The notes: generated by a model not told the origin, from the letters alone. Shown: positions 45,205-54,830, counted from the first letter of the stretch. The stretch: 64,000 nt of DNA from Citrobacter rodentium NBRC 105723 = DSM 16636 (GCF_021278985.1 NZ_CP082833.1:2046001-2110000), one strand, 5' to 3'. A program made the numbers and translations.

Positions 45205-46404
45205 TTAGATGAAATAGAGTTTTGGCATCATGCCGCGAGACAATCGCGCCACCAGTCCGTTGTCCACCCGATCGTCACTGTCGGTCAGCGCCAGCGCATC
45301 CAGATCGCCTACCACAAACGTATTCTCCGCCAGCCAGCGAATCAGCCACATGCGCAGCAGTGGATAGGCCAGCCCGCAGGTGATCGCCGAAAGCACATAC
45401 AGACCGCACAGACGGTAGACCATCCCGTGGCAAGTCAGCGTGGAGCGAAAGCGTATTTCACCGTCGGCTAACGTCAGGTTATTCAGGAAGTGGTTACGGA
45501 ACGCGACAATGAGATAGCTGGTTACAACAGCAATACCCAGATAGTAAATAATCTGCATAAGTATGATTTGCCGATCGAATTCGCTGGCAATCAGCGCCTC
45601 AATCTCCGCCTCCGTCATTCCCGTCACGTCAAGCTCAGCCGCTGAACTGATGAGCCCGATCGTGATAACGCCTATTACCACCAGAAACGGAATGAGCGTC
45701 GCCATCGAAAGTATCGCGAATTTAATGCAGTGGCGAAGGTTCACCTGCACCGAAAAACGGTGGACGCCAAAGCGCCCTCCCTCGCCGACCATCGTCATCA
45801 GACGGCCGTAAGCCACGCCGCTGGTTATTCCCATTCCCGCCAGCGTCACCAGTCCAATGACGCTTGCCATGAAAATAATTTCGCCTATGCTTTCCTGCGG
45901 GAGTAGCTGAAACAGGCAATAGATCACCACGAACAGCCCCACCAGCATCAGCACCGGCAGGCCCAACAGATTCCACATCGCCTGGAGCGAAGAAAAACGA
46001 AAGCCGAAACGGACGCCGTTAATGGAGGTCATCACCGCCTGGAATTGCAGATTCTTCATTACCAGAATGGGAATCGACAATAACAATAATGCCAGAATCG
46101 TCGCGCTCGCGGCAAAATATTCCATGCTGAACAATATAAAACTTACAATATATATCACTAACAGCATCAGCCAGCTTAAGAATATATCTCCACCCGTTGC
46201 CTTCCAGCTAAAAGCCTGGCCGTTTAAAGTTAATTGCGAATATATATAGCGGCGGCATTTCATCAGCGCCCACGGCAGGTAAAGCCCAAGCGTGACGATG
46301 GAAAGTAAGGTATTAACCAGGCAAATGAGAAAGTAATTGCCGCCATCGCCATTAAACTTAAAAGCGTGCGACGCCGTTTCATTTTTTATAAGATTTTCCT
46401 GCAT
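45205..46404 (-). CDS. yjgN: DUF898 membrane protein YjgN
   Basis: 399 residues with about nine membrane segments; contains FKFNGDGGNYFLICLVNTLL and LYLPWALMKCRRYIYSQL, the DUF898 signature. Function unknown. The gene is GC-typical except at its 5' end, which is AT-rich. Confidence 0.9.
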   Translation of the reverse strand: MQENLIKNETASHAFKFNGDGGNYFLICLVNTLLSIVTLGLYLPWALMKCRRYIYSQLTLNGQAFSWKATGGDIFLSWLMLLVIYIVSFILFSMEYFAASATILALLLLSIPILVMKNLQFQAVMTSINGVRFGFRFSSLQAMWNLLGLPVLMLVGLFVVIYCLFQLLPQESIGEIIFMASVIGLVTLAGMGITSGVAYGRLMTMVGEGGRFGVHRFSVQVNLRHCIKFAILSMATLIPFLVVIGVITIGLISSAAELDVTGMTEAEIEALIASEFDRQIILMQIIYYLGIAVVTSYLIVAFRNHFLNNLTLADGEIRFRSTLTCHGMVYRLCGLYVLSAITCGLAYPLLRMWLIRWLAENTFVVGDLDALALTDSDDRVDNGLVARLSRGMMPKLYFI

Positions 46405-46594
46405 ATAAAATCCCTGAAGTTATTTATCCTTAAATAATCGAATTATTAGCAGGCAATAGAATTTACCTGCTAAATTCATAGTATCTTATTATCTGTTTAA
46501 ATAATATAAAACCTGTGCCTTCCAGGAGACTTGCATCGCCTGACAGAGGGTGCTATTAGTGCCGTTTATTTGCATTGGTTAACCGGGTAGTAAA

Positions 46595-47092
46595 ATGAAT
46601 GCTGCACAATCCCTTACTCTACGCCGCCTGACGGCTAACGATAACCAGGCTATCGCTGCGATTATCCGTCAGGTTTCCGCCGAATATGGTCTTACCGCCG
46701 ACAAAGGCTATACCGTCGCCGATCCGAATCTGGACGAACTGTATCAGCTTTACTGTCAGCCGGGTCATGCCTACTGGGTGGTGGAGCACAACGGCGAAGT
46801 CGTGGGCGGCGGCGGCATTGCGCCATTGTCCTGTAGCGAACCGGACATTTGCGAACTGCAAAAAATGTATTTTTTACCGGACATTCGGGGAAAAGGGCTG
46901 GCGAAAAAACTGGCGCTGATGGCGCTGGATCACGCCCGTGAACTGGGATTTAAACGCTGCTATCTGGAAACCACCGCCTTCCTGCGCGAAGCGATTGGCC
47001 TGTACGAACATTTAGGCTTTGAGCATATCAGCGAGCCGCTTGGCTGCACCGGACACGTCGACTGCGAAGTACGGATGCTCAAATCCCTGTAA
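46595..47092 (+). CDS. yjgM: GNAT family N-acetyltransferase YjgM
   Basis: 165 residues. The GNAT fold has its acetyl-CoA loop at FLPDIRGKGLAKKLALMALD (about 90-110) and the C-terminal EHLGFEHI. Follows yjgN divergently as in E. coli. Substrate not clear from sequence. Confidence 0.9.
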   Translation: MNAAQSLTLRRLTANDNQAIAAIIRQVSAEYGLTADKGYTVADPNLDELYQLYCQPGHAYWVVEHNGEVVGGGGIAPLSCSEPDICELQKMYFLPDIRGKGLAKKLALMALDHARELGFKRCYLETTAFLREAIGLYEHLGFEHISEPLGCTGHVDCEVRMLKSL

Positions 47093-47135
47093 ACGGTGCG
47101 GCGGCAGGCGCCGCCGCACTTCAGAACGTCAGGGA

Positions 47136-47558
47136 TTAATGGCGCACGCCGTCGTCATCTTCATCGACGTAGTCTTCGTCGTCGCCTTCACCTTCTTCGC
47201 CGTTCGGATCTTCAAAGTAGGTGCCCCAGCCGTCGTACTCGACGTCATATTTCTCCGCCAGGGTCATCAGTTGCTCAACCTGAGCGTCGATCAGCTCGGC
47301 ATTCAGCGCGCATTCGCTGAGGATATCGCAGCAGATCACCGTGTCGCCCTCTTCCACCTCCAGCTCTTCCGGCTCGGTGACTTCGTAGCCGAGTTTAAAC
47401 GCTTCTACCGCTGCCTTTTCCAGCGTTTCCAGGTCGTCAGCGGAAAGGTGGTGCTCAATGGTATACAGCGCGTCCGGGTCGCTGCCGTCCTCGAGTAATT
47501 CTTCAATAATCAGGCGCGTCTCTTCACGCTGTTCTTCCAGTAGTTCCGGGTTTGCCAT
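47136..47558 (-). CDS. rraB: Ribonuclease E inhibitor RraB
   Basis: 140 residues from ATG 47558 (MANPELLEEQREETRLIIEE); an upstream ATG at 47600 is rejected because E. coli RraB starts at MANPE and a GAGGAACGAG site lies before it. Highly acidic C-terminus (GEGDDEDYVDEDDDG). Binds RNase E and alters its cleavage pattern. Confidence 0.95.
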   Translation of the reverse strand: MANPELLEEQREETRLIIEELLEDGSDPDALYTIEHHLSADDLETLEKAAVEAFKLGYEVTEPEELEVEEGDTVICCDILSECALNAELIDAQVEQLMTLAEKYDVEYDGWGTYFEDPNGEEGEGDDEDYVDEDDDGVRH

Positions 47559-47676
47559 AGCTCGTTCCTCATAATGTCCTGCCGATACTCTTATTGTCAC
47601 ATACCGCCGTCATTGCCTCCACCTTTCCGCAAAAGATTTGTTAAACGGGGTTGCAAATGCATAAACACCCATATAA

Positions 47677-47694
47677 ATTGAATTTTAATTCAAT
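47677..47694 (+). promoter_or_regulatory. ARG box (ArgR operator) before argI
   Basis: ATTGAATTTTAATTCAAT is a perfect 18-bp ARG box. A weaker second box (about 47657-47674) lies 20 bases upstream, the normal pair arrangement. The pair sits 28 bases before the argI start and should repress it when arginine is plentiful. Confidence 0.88.
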
Positions 47695-47721
47695 AAATGG
47701 CCTGTGCCATTGGAGGGATCT

Positions 47722-48726
47722 ATGTCAGGTTTTTATCAGAAGCATTTTTTAAAATTACTCGATTTCACCCCTGCCGAACTCACCGCGCTGCTGCAACTCG
47801 CCGCTAAACTGAAAGCCGACAAAAAGAGCGGTAAAGAAGAACAAAAGCTGACTGGCAAAAATATCGCGCTCATCTTCGAAAAAGACTCGACCCGTACACG
47901 ATGCTCTTTCGAAGTTGCCGCATATGACCAGGGCGCGCGCGTGACGTATCTCGGCTCCAGCGGCAGCCAGATCGGGCATAAAGAGTCGATTAAAGATACC
48001 GCCCGCGTGCTGGGACGGATGTATGACGGCATTCAGTACCGCGGCTATGGACAAGAGGTGGTCGAAACGCTGGCGGAATATGCCGGAGTCCCGGTGTGGA
48101 ACGGCTTAACCGATGAGTTTCATCCGACCCAGCTACTGGCAGACCTGCTGACCATGCAGGAGCACCTGCCGGGGAAAGCCTACAACCAGATGACGCTGGT
48201 GTACGCGGGCGATGCGCGCAACAACATGGGCAACTCCATGCTGGAAGCCGCCGCCTTAACCGGGCTGGATCTGCGTCTGGTCGCGCCGCAGGCCTGCTGG
48301 CCGGAGGATGCGCTGGTCGCCGAATGCCTGGCGATGGCGAAGAAAAACGGCGGCAATATTACGCTGACGGAAGATATCGCTGCGGGCGTAAAAGGCGCGG
48401 ACTTTATCTATACCGACGTCTGGGTGTCGATGGGCGAACCAAAAGAGAAATGGGCGGAGCGTATCGCGCTGCTGCGTGACTACCAGGTTAACAGCCAGAT
48501 GATGGCGCTTTCCGGTAATCCGCAGGTGAAGTTTCTGCACTGTCTGCCGGCGTTTCATGACGACCAGACCACGCTGGGCAAGAAAATGGCGGCGGAGTTC
48601 GGGCTGCACGGCGGAATGGAAGTGACCGATGAGGTGTTTGAATCACCCGCCAGCATTGTCTTCGACCAGGCTGAAAACCGGATGCACACGATTAAAGCGG
48701 TGATGGCGGCGACATTGTCGCAGTGA
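47722..48726 (+). CDS. argI: Ornithine carbamoyltransferase
   Basis: 334 residues from ATG 47722 (GGAGGGAT site); upstream ATG 47704 rejected. Carbamoyl-phosphate motif STRTRCSFEVAAYDQG and ornithine motif HCLPAFHD. Makes citrulline in arginine synthesis. At this locus E. coli K-12 calls it argI; other enterics use argF. Confidence 0.96.
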   Translation: MSGFYQKHFLKLLDFTPAELTALLQLAAKLKADKKSGKEEQKLTGKNIALIFEKDSTRTRCSFEVAAYDQGARVTYLGSSGSQIGHKESIKDTARVLGRMYDGIQYRGYGQEVVETLAEYAGVPVWNGLTDEFHPTQLLADLLTMQEHLPGKAYNQMTLVYAGDARNNMGNSMLEAAALTGLDLRLVAPQACWPEDALVAECLAMAKKNGGNITLTEDIAAGVKGADFIYTDVWVSMGEPKEKWAERIALLRDYQVNSQMMALSGNPQVKFLHCLPAFHDDQTTLGKKMAAEFGLHGGMEVTDEVFESPASIVFDQAENRMHTIKAVMAATLSQ

Positions 48727-48736
48727 TGTTGCTGTG

Positions 48737-48768
48737 TTGCCGGGTAAGGCGCAGCCGTCACCCGGCAC
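48737..48768. repeat. REP element between argI and yjgK
   Basis: TTGCCGGGTAAGGCGCAGCC then GTCACCCGGCAC, in a convergent gap. Confidence 0.8.
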
Positions 48769-48775
48769 GGACTCA

Positions 48776-49228
48776 TTACGCCACCAGCAGTTTAACCACG
48801 GCTTTACGCACCTGCGCAGGCGCGCCGACGGCGCACAGCGGTTTGTGCACTTCTCCCGGATAGAAGACCACAAAATCGCCTTCGCTGAGGATTACCGTTT
48901 TTTCCTGCTCGCCCGCCGCCAGGAAAGCGATGTCTTTATCGGCCAGCCAGTCGGTGTCCGGCGTATCCGCAGGTAGCGTACTGAAGGTCATTCCTTCCTG
49001 CCCTTTAAGTACGATCTGGATATCCAGATAGCGCGCGTGATACTCCGCCCGGCGCTGCTCAAACGGCTCGGTCGTATCTTCGGAAATCAGATAAAACAGT
49101 CTGTTACCGTCGATATCATGTTTGCCCTTTTCCGTAGCCTCAGTGACATTGGCTTTAATGTACTCAATAGCTTCGCGCAGCTCCTCGGGAAGCCAGGATT
49201 GCAGATGGTGAATATTGCCGACGATCAT
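48776..49228 (-). CDS. yjgK: YhcH/YjgK/YiaL family protein YjgK
   Basis: 150 residues from ATG 49228 (MIVGNIHHLQSWLP), matching the E. coli start; the ATG four codons upstream lacks a site. DUF386 cupin-like fold with YHARYLDIQIVLKGQE and FVVFYPGEVHKPL, including the conserved His residues. Thought to act on sugars; substrate unknown. Confidence 0.92.
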   Translation of the reverse strand: MIVGNIHHLQSWLPEELREAIEYIKANVTEATEKGKHDIDGNRLFYLISEDTTEPFEQRRAEYHARYLDIQIVLKGQEGMTFSTLPADTPDTDWLADKDIAFLAAGEQEKTVILSEGDFVVFYPGEVHKPLCAVGAPAQVRKAVVKLLVA

Positions 49229-49299
49229 CTCATACCTCACATTTAAAACATTGTTTCATTTTTAAACGTTATACGAAAATTTTAGTCGGAGCACCACCC

Positions 49300-49455
49300 C
49301 TGACTGATGAAGTTTTGCGTCAGCGCATGTTTCTCGACGGCGAGCGCATTCTGCCTGGCGTGGCGTTGATTATCAGCATTGCGCGCGGCATTGTGGTGGT
49401 CGTTGCTCCGCTATCAATAAGACAAGGCGAGAAGAGCGCCAGTCCATTGATATGA
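49300..49455 (+). pseudogene. Remnant of a YfcC/ArcD-type transporter gene
   Basis: A 51-codon open stretch without a proper start reads LTDEVLRQRMFLDGERILPG, then VALIISIARGIVVVV, resembling the middle of YfcC-type basic amino-acid/C4 transporters, then runs out. It lies beside the ArgR paralogue. In Salmonella an arginine-deiminase cluster with such genes occupies this location, so this looks like a leftover of that cluster. Confidence 0.5.
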
Positions 49456-49476
49456 ATAATAAAGATAAGGTGCATT

Positions 49477-49956
49477 ATGATGGATTACGATGATTTCCCC
49501 GCTAAAGAGCAGCAGCAGCTGGCGGTCTGCCAGCGCCTGATTAGCGAAAAAAGGTATCTTTCGCAGGAAGAAATTCGTCGCGACCTGCAAGGACACGGCT
49601 TTGAAAACATCAGTCAGTCGTCGGTATCGCGGCTGCTGAGAATACTTGGCGTCATAAAAATCAGAAATACAAAAGGCCAAAAAATTTATTCGGTGAATCC
49701 ACAGCAGCGTCCGGCACCGGACGCCGCCCGTTCCGTCGCAGAAATGGTGGTCAGCGTCGAGCACAATCGCGAATTTATCCTGATCCATACCGTTGCCGGA
49801 TATGGCTGCGCCGTTGCCAGTATCCTTAATTATCACGCCCTGCCAGAGATCCTCGGCGTGATTGCCGGCAGCAATATCGTCTGGGTCGCACCACGGGTTG
49901 TACAGCGCACGGCGCTGGTGCATAAGCAAATTAATTATTTGCTAAAAATGCATTAA
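49477..49956 (+). CDS. ArgR paralogue, arginine-type transcriptional regulator
   Basis: 159 residues. N-terminal winged helix (KRYLSQEEIRRDLQGHGFEN, SQSSVSRLLRILGVIKIRN) and C-terminal ArgR-like oligomerisation domain with an AGSNIVWVAPR in place of the usual GDDTI-type arginine-binding loop (AGSN instead of AGDD). Likely the regulator of the lost deiminase cluster (compare STM4463 of Salmonella). It may still act on argI or elsewhere; ligand binding could differ. Confidence 0.8.
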   Translation: MMDYDDFPAKEQQQLAVCQRLISEKRYLSQEEIRRDLQGHGFENISQSSVSRLLRILGVIKIRNTKGQKIYSVNPQQRPAPDAARSVAEMVVSVEHNREFILIHTVAGYGCAVASILNYHALPEILGVIAGSNIVWVAPRVVQRTALVHKQINYLLKMH

Positions 49957-50002
49957 TATTCATTAAAACCGTTTGCGTTGAATAAAAAGGGCATGATTTT
50001 GC

Positions 50003-50030
50003 TTGATCCGCAAACGGAGCTGAGTATAAT
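50003..50030 (+). promoter_or_regulatory. pyrBI promoter
   Basis: TTGATC (-35) and TATAAT (50025-50030, -10) with 16-base spacing, just before the pyrL leader. Confidence 0.75.
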
Positions 50031-50055
50031 CGCGGACAATTTGCCGGGAGGAAGC

Positions 50056-50157
50056 ATGGTCCAGTGTGTTCGACATTCTGTCTTACCGCGTCTGAAAGCA
50101 GACGCTGGCCTGCCGTTTTTCTTTCCGTTGCTACCCTATTCACAGCCCCTCAGTTGA
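50056..50157 (+). CDS. pyrL: pyrBI operon leader peptide PyrL
   Basis: 33 codons: starts MVQCVRHSVLPRLKADAGLP and continues FFFPLLPYSQPLS, then TGA inside the attenuator hairpin. GGAGGAAGC site before ATG. Translation coupled to transcription at the T-rich (Phe-rich) stretch controls read-through in response to UTP, as in E. coli. Confidence 0.92.
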   Translation: MVQCVRHSVLPRLKADAGLPFFFPLLPYSQPLS

Positions 50158-50170
50158 GGGGCTTTTTTTT
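50144..50170 (+). terminator. pyrBI attenuator
   Basis: AGCCCCTCA/TGAGGGGCT stem with a 2-base loop and a run of eight T or more; overlaps the pyrL stop. Confidence 0.93.
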
Positions 50171-50193
50171 TGCCCTGGCGTCAGGAGATAAAC

Positions 50194-51129
50194 ATGGCTA
50201 ATCCGCTATATCAAAAACACATCATTTCCATAAACGACCTTAGTCGCGACGACCTCAATCTGGTGCTGGCGACAGCGGCGAAATTAAAAGCGAACCCGCA
50301 GCCGGAGCTGCTGAAGCATAAAGTGATCGCCAGCTGCTTCTTCGAAGCCTCCACCCGTACCCGTCTGTCTTTTGAAACCTCCATGCACCGCCTGGGCGCC
50401 AGCGTGGTCGGTTTTTCCGACAGCGCCAACACCTCGCTGGGTAAAAAAGGCGAAACGCTGGCGGACACCATTTCGGTGATCAGCACCTACGTCGACGCCA
50501 TTGTGATGCGCCACCCGCAGGAAGGCGCGGCGCGTCTGGCGACCGAGTTTTCCGGCCAGGTGCCGGTGCTTAACGCCGGCGACGGTTCTAACCAGCATCC
50601 GACCCAGACGCTGCTGGATCTGTTTACCATTCAGGAAACCCAGGGGCGACTGGATAACCTGCACGTGGCGATGGTCGGCGACCTGAAATATGGCCGCACC
50701 GTCCACTCGCTGACCCAGGCGCTGGCGAAATTTGACGGCAACCGCTTCTATTTCATCGCGCCGGACGCGCTGGCGATGCCGCAGTACATTCTCGATATGC
50801 TCGATGAAAAAGGTATTGTCTGGAGCCTGCACGCATCCATCGAAGAGGTGATGGCGGAAGTGGATATTCTGTATATGACCCGCGTACAGAAAGAGCGTCT
50901 CGACCCGTCGGAGTATGCCAACGTTAAAGCGCAGTTTGTCCTGCGCGCCAGCGATCTGACAGGCGCGCGTGAAAACATGAAGGTGCTGCATCCGCTGCCG
51001 CGAATTGATGAAATCGCCACCGACGTCGATAAAACCCCGCACGCCTGGTATTTCCAGCAGGCGGGTAACGGTATTTTTGCGCGCCAGGCGTTACTGGCGC
51101 TGGTTCTGAATCGCGATCTGGCACTGTAA
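50194..51129 (+). CDS. pyrB: Aspartate carbamoyltransferase catalytic subunit
   Basis: 311 residues from ATG 50194 (CAGGAGA site); the in-frame ATG at 50170 lies beside the attenuator and is rejected. Motifs STRTRLSFETSMHRLG and HPLPRIDE. Forms the catalytic trimers of ATCase in pyrimidine synthesis. 14 bases before pyrI. Confidence 0.97.
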   Translation: MANPLYQKHIISINDLSRDDLNLVLATAAKLKANPQPELLKHKVIASCFFEASTRTRLSFETSMHRLGASVVGFSDSANTSLGKKGETLADTISVISTYVDAIVMRHPQEGAARLATEFSGQVPVLNAGDGSNQHPTQTLLDLFTIQETQGRLDNLHVAMVGDLKYGRTVHSLTQALAKFDGNRFYFIAPDALAMPQYILDMLDEKGIVWSLHASIEEVMAEVDILYMTRVQKERLDPSEYANVKAQFVLRASDLTGARENMKVLHPLPRIDEIATDVDKTPHAWYFQQAGNGIFARQALLALVLNRDLAL

Positions 51130-51143
51130 GGGGAGAGAAGAAG

Positions 51144-51605
51144 ATGACACATGACAATAAACTACAGGTTGAAGCGATCAAATGCGGCACCGTAATCGAT
51201 CACATTCCCGCCCAGGTTGGCTTCAAATTACTGACCCTGTTTAAGCTGACCGAAACCGACCAGCGCATCACCATTGGTCTGAACCTTCCTTCCGGCGAAA
51301 TGGGCCGCAAGGACCTGATCAAAATTGAGAACACCTTCCTGACCGCCGAGCAGGTTAACCAGCTTTCGCTGTACGCGCCGCAGGCCACCGTGAACCGCAT
51401 CGACAACTACGAGGTGGTGGGAAAATCGCGCCCAAGCCTGCCGGATCGCATTGAAAGCGTGCTGGTGTGCCCGAACAGCAACTGCATCAGTCATGCTGAA
51501 CCGGTTTCGTCCAGTTTTGCAGTGAAAAAGCGCGCAGATGACATCGCGCTCAAATGCAAATACTGCGAAAAAGAGTTTTCTCATTATGTGGTGCTGGCCA
51601 ACTAA
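51144..51605 (+). CDS. pyrI: Aspartate carbamoyltransferase regulatory subunit
   Basis: 153 residues. Allosteric nucleotide-binding domain at the N-terminus and a C-terminal zinc site with four Cys (CPNSNC, CKYCEKEF). GGGGAGAG site before ATG. Binds CTP/ATP and gives ATCase feedback control. Confidence 0.97.
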   Translation: MTHDNKLQVEAIKCGTVIDHIPAQVGFKLLTLFKLTETDQRITIGLNLPSGEMGRKDLIKIENTFLTAEQVNQLSLYAPQATVNRIDNYEVVGKSRPSLPDRIESVLVCPNSNCISHAEPVSSSFAVKKRADDIALKCKYCEKEFSHYVVLAN

Positions 51606-51686
51606 TTGGGATTGGTTATAAATACCCGGCTCCCTATAATGCAAGGCCTGAGAAAATTCTTTTACCGCTGTACTTCAGGAGAAATC

Positions 51687-52073
51687 ATGAGCAAAACTAT
51701 CGCGACGGAAAATGCACCCGCAGCTATCGGTCCATATGTTCAGGGCGTGGATCTGGGCAGCATGATCATCACCTCCGGCCAGATCCCGGTTGATCCGAAA
51801 ACCGGCAGCGTACCGGAAGAGGTATCCGCCCAGGCGCGTCAGTCGCTGGAAAACGTGAAAGCTATCGTTGAAGCGGCTGGTCTGCAGGTGGGCGACATCG
51901 TGAAAACCACCGTGTTTGTAAAAGATCTGAACGACTTCGCCACCGTCAACGCCACCTACGAAGCGTTTTTCGCCGAGCACAACGCCACCTTCCCGGCACG
52001 CTCCTGCGTGGAAGTCGCGCGTCTGCCGAAAGACGTGAAAATTGAAATCGAAGCGATCGCCGTGCGTCGCTAA
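51687..52073 (+). CDS. ridA: 2-iminobutanoate/2-iminopropanoate deaminase RidA
   Basis: 128 residues from ATG 51687 (TCAGGAGAAATC site). RidA fold with the active Arg in FPARSCVEVARLPKDVKIEI. Hydrolyses reactive imines from PLP enzymes. Lies after pyrI with its own promoter space of about 80 bases. Confidence 0.96.
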   Translation: MSKTIATENAPAAIGPYVQGVDLGSMIITSGQIPVDPKTGSVPEEVSAQARQSLENVKAIVEAAGLQVGDIVKTTVFVKDLNDFATVNATYEAFFAEHNATFPARSCVEVARLPKDVKIEIEAIAVRR

Positions 52074-52086
52074 GCGTTTCGCCCAA

Positions 52087-52116
52087 AAATTAAGGCAGCC
52101 TGGGCTGCCTTAATTT
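52087..52116. terminator. Bidirectional terminator between ridA and mgtA
   Basis: AAATTAAGGCAGCC pairs perfectly with GGCTGCCTTAATTT around a 2-base centre. Confidence 0.85.
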
Positions 52117-52121
52117 ATTGG

Positions 52122-54830
52122 TTACTGCCAGCCGTAGCGACGGCTGTAAAAACCTTTCACTAACTGCGTTAGCGTCATATACCCCGCCAGGATGGCCACC
52201 AGCCACGGGAAGTAGCTCAGCGGCAGCGCCTGCAATTGCAGATAGCCCGCCAGCGGCGAGAACGGCAGCGCAATCCCTACCGCCATCACCACCATCGTCA
52301 TTAACAGCAGCGGCCACGCGGCCCGGCTCTGGATAAACGGCACGCGGCGGGTACGGATCATATGCACAATCAGCGTTTGCGACAGCAGGCCCACAACAAA
52401 CCAGCCGGACTGGAACAGCGTTTGCGCTTCCGGCACGTTCGCGTGGAAAACCCACCACATCACGCAGAAGGTGAGAATGTCGAAAATGGAGCTGATTGGG
52501 CCAAAGAAGATCATAAAGCGCCCCAAATCGGCCGGGTTCCAGCGCTGCGGCTGCTGGATCTGCTCGTCGTCCACGTTATCAAACGGGATCGCCACCTGGG
52601 ATACATCGTACAGCAGGTTCTGAATCAGCAGATGCAGCGGCAGCATCGGCAGAAACGGTAAAAAGGCGCTCGCCACCAGCACGCTGAAGACGTTACCGAA
52701 GTTCGAACTGGCGGTCATTTTGATGTACTTCAGCATGTTCGAGAAGGTGCGACGGCCTTCAATGACCCCCTCTTCCAGCACCATCAGGCTCTTTTCCAGC
52801 AGGATAATATCAGCCGCTTCACGGGCGATATCCACCGCGCCGTCAACCGAGATGCCGATATCCGCCGCGCGCAGCGCCGGGGCGTCGTTAATGCCGTCGC
52901 CCATAAAGCCAACCACGTGCCCTTCGCGCTTAAGCAGGGTGACAATGCGCTCTTTATGCATCGGCGTCAGACGGGCAAACAGCGTGGTGCGCTGCGCCAG
53001 CGCCGCCAGCTCGTCGTCGCTGATCTCTTCGATATCGCTACCGATAACCACTTCGCCTGCGTCCAGTCCCACTTCATGACACACCTTCGCCGCCACCAGC
53101 TCGCTGTCGCCGGTGAGGATCTTCACCGTGATGCCGCTGGCCTTCAACGCCTTCAGCGCAGGCGCGGTGGTCTCTTTCGGCGGATCGAGGAAGGCGATGT
53201 AACCTTCGAGGATCAGATCGGACTCGTCGATACGCTGATAATCCCCTTCCCGCGCCGGCAGATATTTCGTCGCCACCGCCACCACGCGCAGCCCCTGACG
53301 GTTCAGCGAATCGGTGACGCGCTTAACCCGGCGCAGCATACTGTCATCCAGCGGCACAATTTCGCCGTTATGACGTACCCGGCTGCAGACGTTAAGGATC
53401 TCCTGCAATGCGCCTTTGCACACCAGCTGATGCACCGCCGCCTCTTCGGCCACCACCACCGACATGCGGCGACGTTCGAAATCAAACGGGATCTCATCGA
53501 TTTTCTGCCAGCGGGCGGCCAGTTCACACGCGGAGGCTTCATCCACGCCTTCCAGCACCGCGGTATCGAGCAGGTTTTTCAGCCCCGTCTGGTAGTGGCT
53601 GTTCAGCCACGCCGAGTGCAGTACGTGTTCGCAGGATTTACCTGAGATATCGGTATGATTTTCCAGTACGATTTTATCCTGGGTCAGCGTACCGGTTTTA
53701 TCGGTGCAGAGAATGTCCATCGCGCCAAAGTTCTGAATGGCGTCAAGATGCTTCACGATCACTTTTTGCTTCGACAGCTTCACTGCCCCGCGCGCCAGCG
53801 TCGAGGTGACAATCATTGGCAGCATTTCCGGCGTCAGGCCGACGGCGACGGAGAGCGCAAACAGCGCCGCTTCCCACCAGTCCCCTTTGGTATAGCCGTT
53901 AATCACCAGCACCACCGGCGCCATGACCAGCATAAAGCGAATCAACAACATGCTGACGCGGCTGATCCCCTGCTGGAAGGCGTTCTGCTCGGTCTCCTGT
54001 TCGCTGACGCGCCCCGCCAGCTGACCAAACCAGGTGTTGCCGCCGGTAGCGATCACGATGGCCTGCGCGGTGCCGCTTACCACGTTGGTGCCCATAAAGC
54101 ACAGGGTGTCGCACTCGAGCGGGTTGCTGTGCGCGGCTTCACGGCTGGCGGCGAACTTCTCCACCGGCAGCGATTCGCCGGTTAACGACGCCTGGGCGAC
54201 AAACAGATCGCGCGCCTGTATCACGCGCAGATCGGCGGGGATCATATCGCCAGCCGACAGCTTAATGACGTCGCCGGGCACCAGCTGATCGATCGGCAGT
54301 TCAAGCCAGCCGCTTTCCCCTTTTTCGTTAATCACCCGCAGCACCGTCGCGGTGTTGCTGACCATCGCCTTCAGCGCATCAGCCGCTTTGGTGGAGCGGG
54401 CTTCCTGCACAAAGTTCAGCAGCGTGGAGATCGCCACCATCAGGCCGATCACTCCCGCGGCGAACAGATCTTCAGTGGCATAGGAGATCGCCCCAAGAAT
54501 GGTCAGCAGGATATTAAACGGGTTGCGGTAGCAGTCCCACAAATGCACCCACCACGGCGACGGTTTCTGAGTGGGCAGTTGATTCGGGCCGTGCTTTTCG
54601 CGCGCCGCTTCCACTTCCGCGTGATTCAGCCCTTCCGGATGGGCGTTGAAGGTTTTCCACAGCGTCGCCTCATCCATCATCGCCGCCTTCAGGCACTGTT
54701 CGCTAAGTGAAGAAGAGGGCGAGGTACAGACGTACGTCCGGGCGTTCGGTAACGGATCGCGGTGTACCAGGCGATCGGGTAAATGGCGGCTGAGCCGGGC
54801 AAAGAGTTGACGAGTGATATTTTTAAACAT
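52122..54830 (-). CDS. mgtA: Magnesium-translocating P-type ATPase MgtA
   Basis: 902 residues from ATG 54830 (MFKNITRQLFARLS); an upstream ATG at 54854 is not the E. coli start. P3B-type ATPase: phosphorylation motif DKTGTLTQD, TGES in the actuator domain (LTGESLPVEK), GDGINDAPALRAADIG hinge, ten membrane helices. Imports magnesium. A long leader with mgtL upstream. Confidence 0.97.
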   Translation of the reverse strand: MFKNITRQLFARLSRHLPDRLVHRDPLPNARTYVCTSPSSSLSEQCLKAAMMDEATLWKTFNAHPEGLNHAEVEAAREKHGPNQLPTQKPSPWWVHLWDCYRNPFNILLTILGAISYATEDLFAAGVIGLMVAISTLLNFVQEARSTKAADALKAMVSNTATVLRVINEKGESGWLELPIDQLVPGDVIKLSAGDMIPADLRVIQARDLFVAQASLTGESLPVEKFAASREAAHSNPLECDTLCFMGTNVVSGTAQAIVIATGGNTWFGQLAGRVSEQETEQNAFQQGISRVSMLLIRFMLVMAPVVLVINGYTKGDWWEAALFALSVAVGLTPEMLPMIVTSTLARGAVKLSKQKVIVKHLDAIQNFGAMDILCTDKTGTLTQDKIVLENHTDISGKSCEHVLHSAWLNSHYQTGLKNLLDTAVLEGVDEASACELAARWQKIDEIPFDFERRRMSVVVAEEAAVHQLVCKGALQEILNVCSRVRHNGEIVPLDDSMLRRVKRVTDSLNRQGLRVVAVATKYLPAREGDYQRIDESDLILEGYIAFLDPPKETTAPALKALKASGITVKILTGDSELVAAKVCHEVGLDAGEVVIGSDIEEISDDELAALAQRTTLFARLTPMHKERIVTLLKREGHVVGFMGDGINDAPALRAADIGISVDGAVDIAREAADIILLEKSLMVLEEGVIEGRRTFSNMLKYIKMTASSNFGNVFSVLVASAFLPFLPMLPLHLLIQNLLYDVSQVAIPFDNVDDEQIQQPQRWNPADLGRFMIFFGPISSIFDILTFCVMWWVFHANVPEAQTLFQSGWFVVGLLSQTLIVHMIRTRRVPFIQSRAAWPLLLMTMVVMAVGIALPFSPLAGYLQLQALPLSYFPWLVAILAGYMTLTQLVKGFYSRRYGWQ

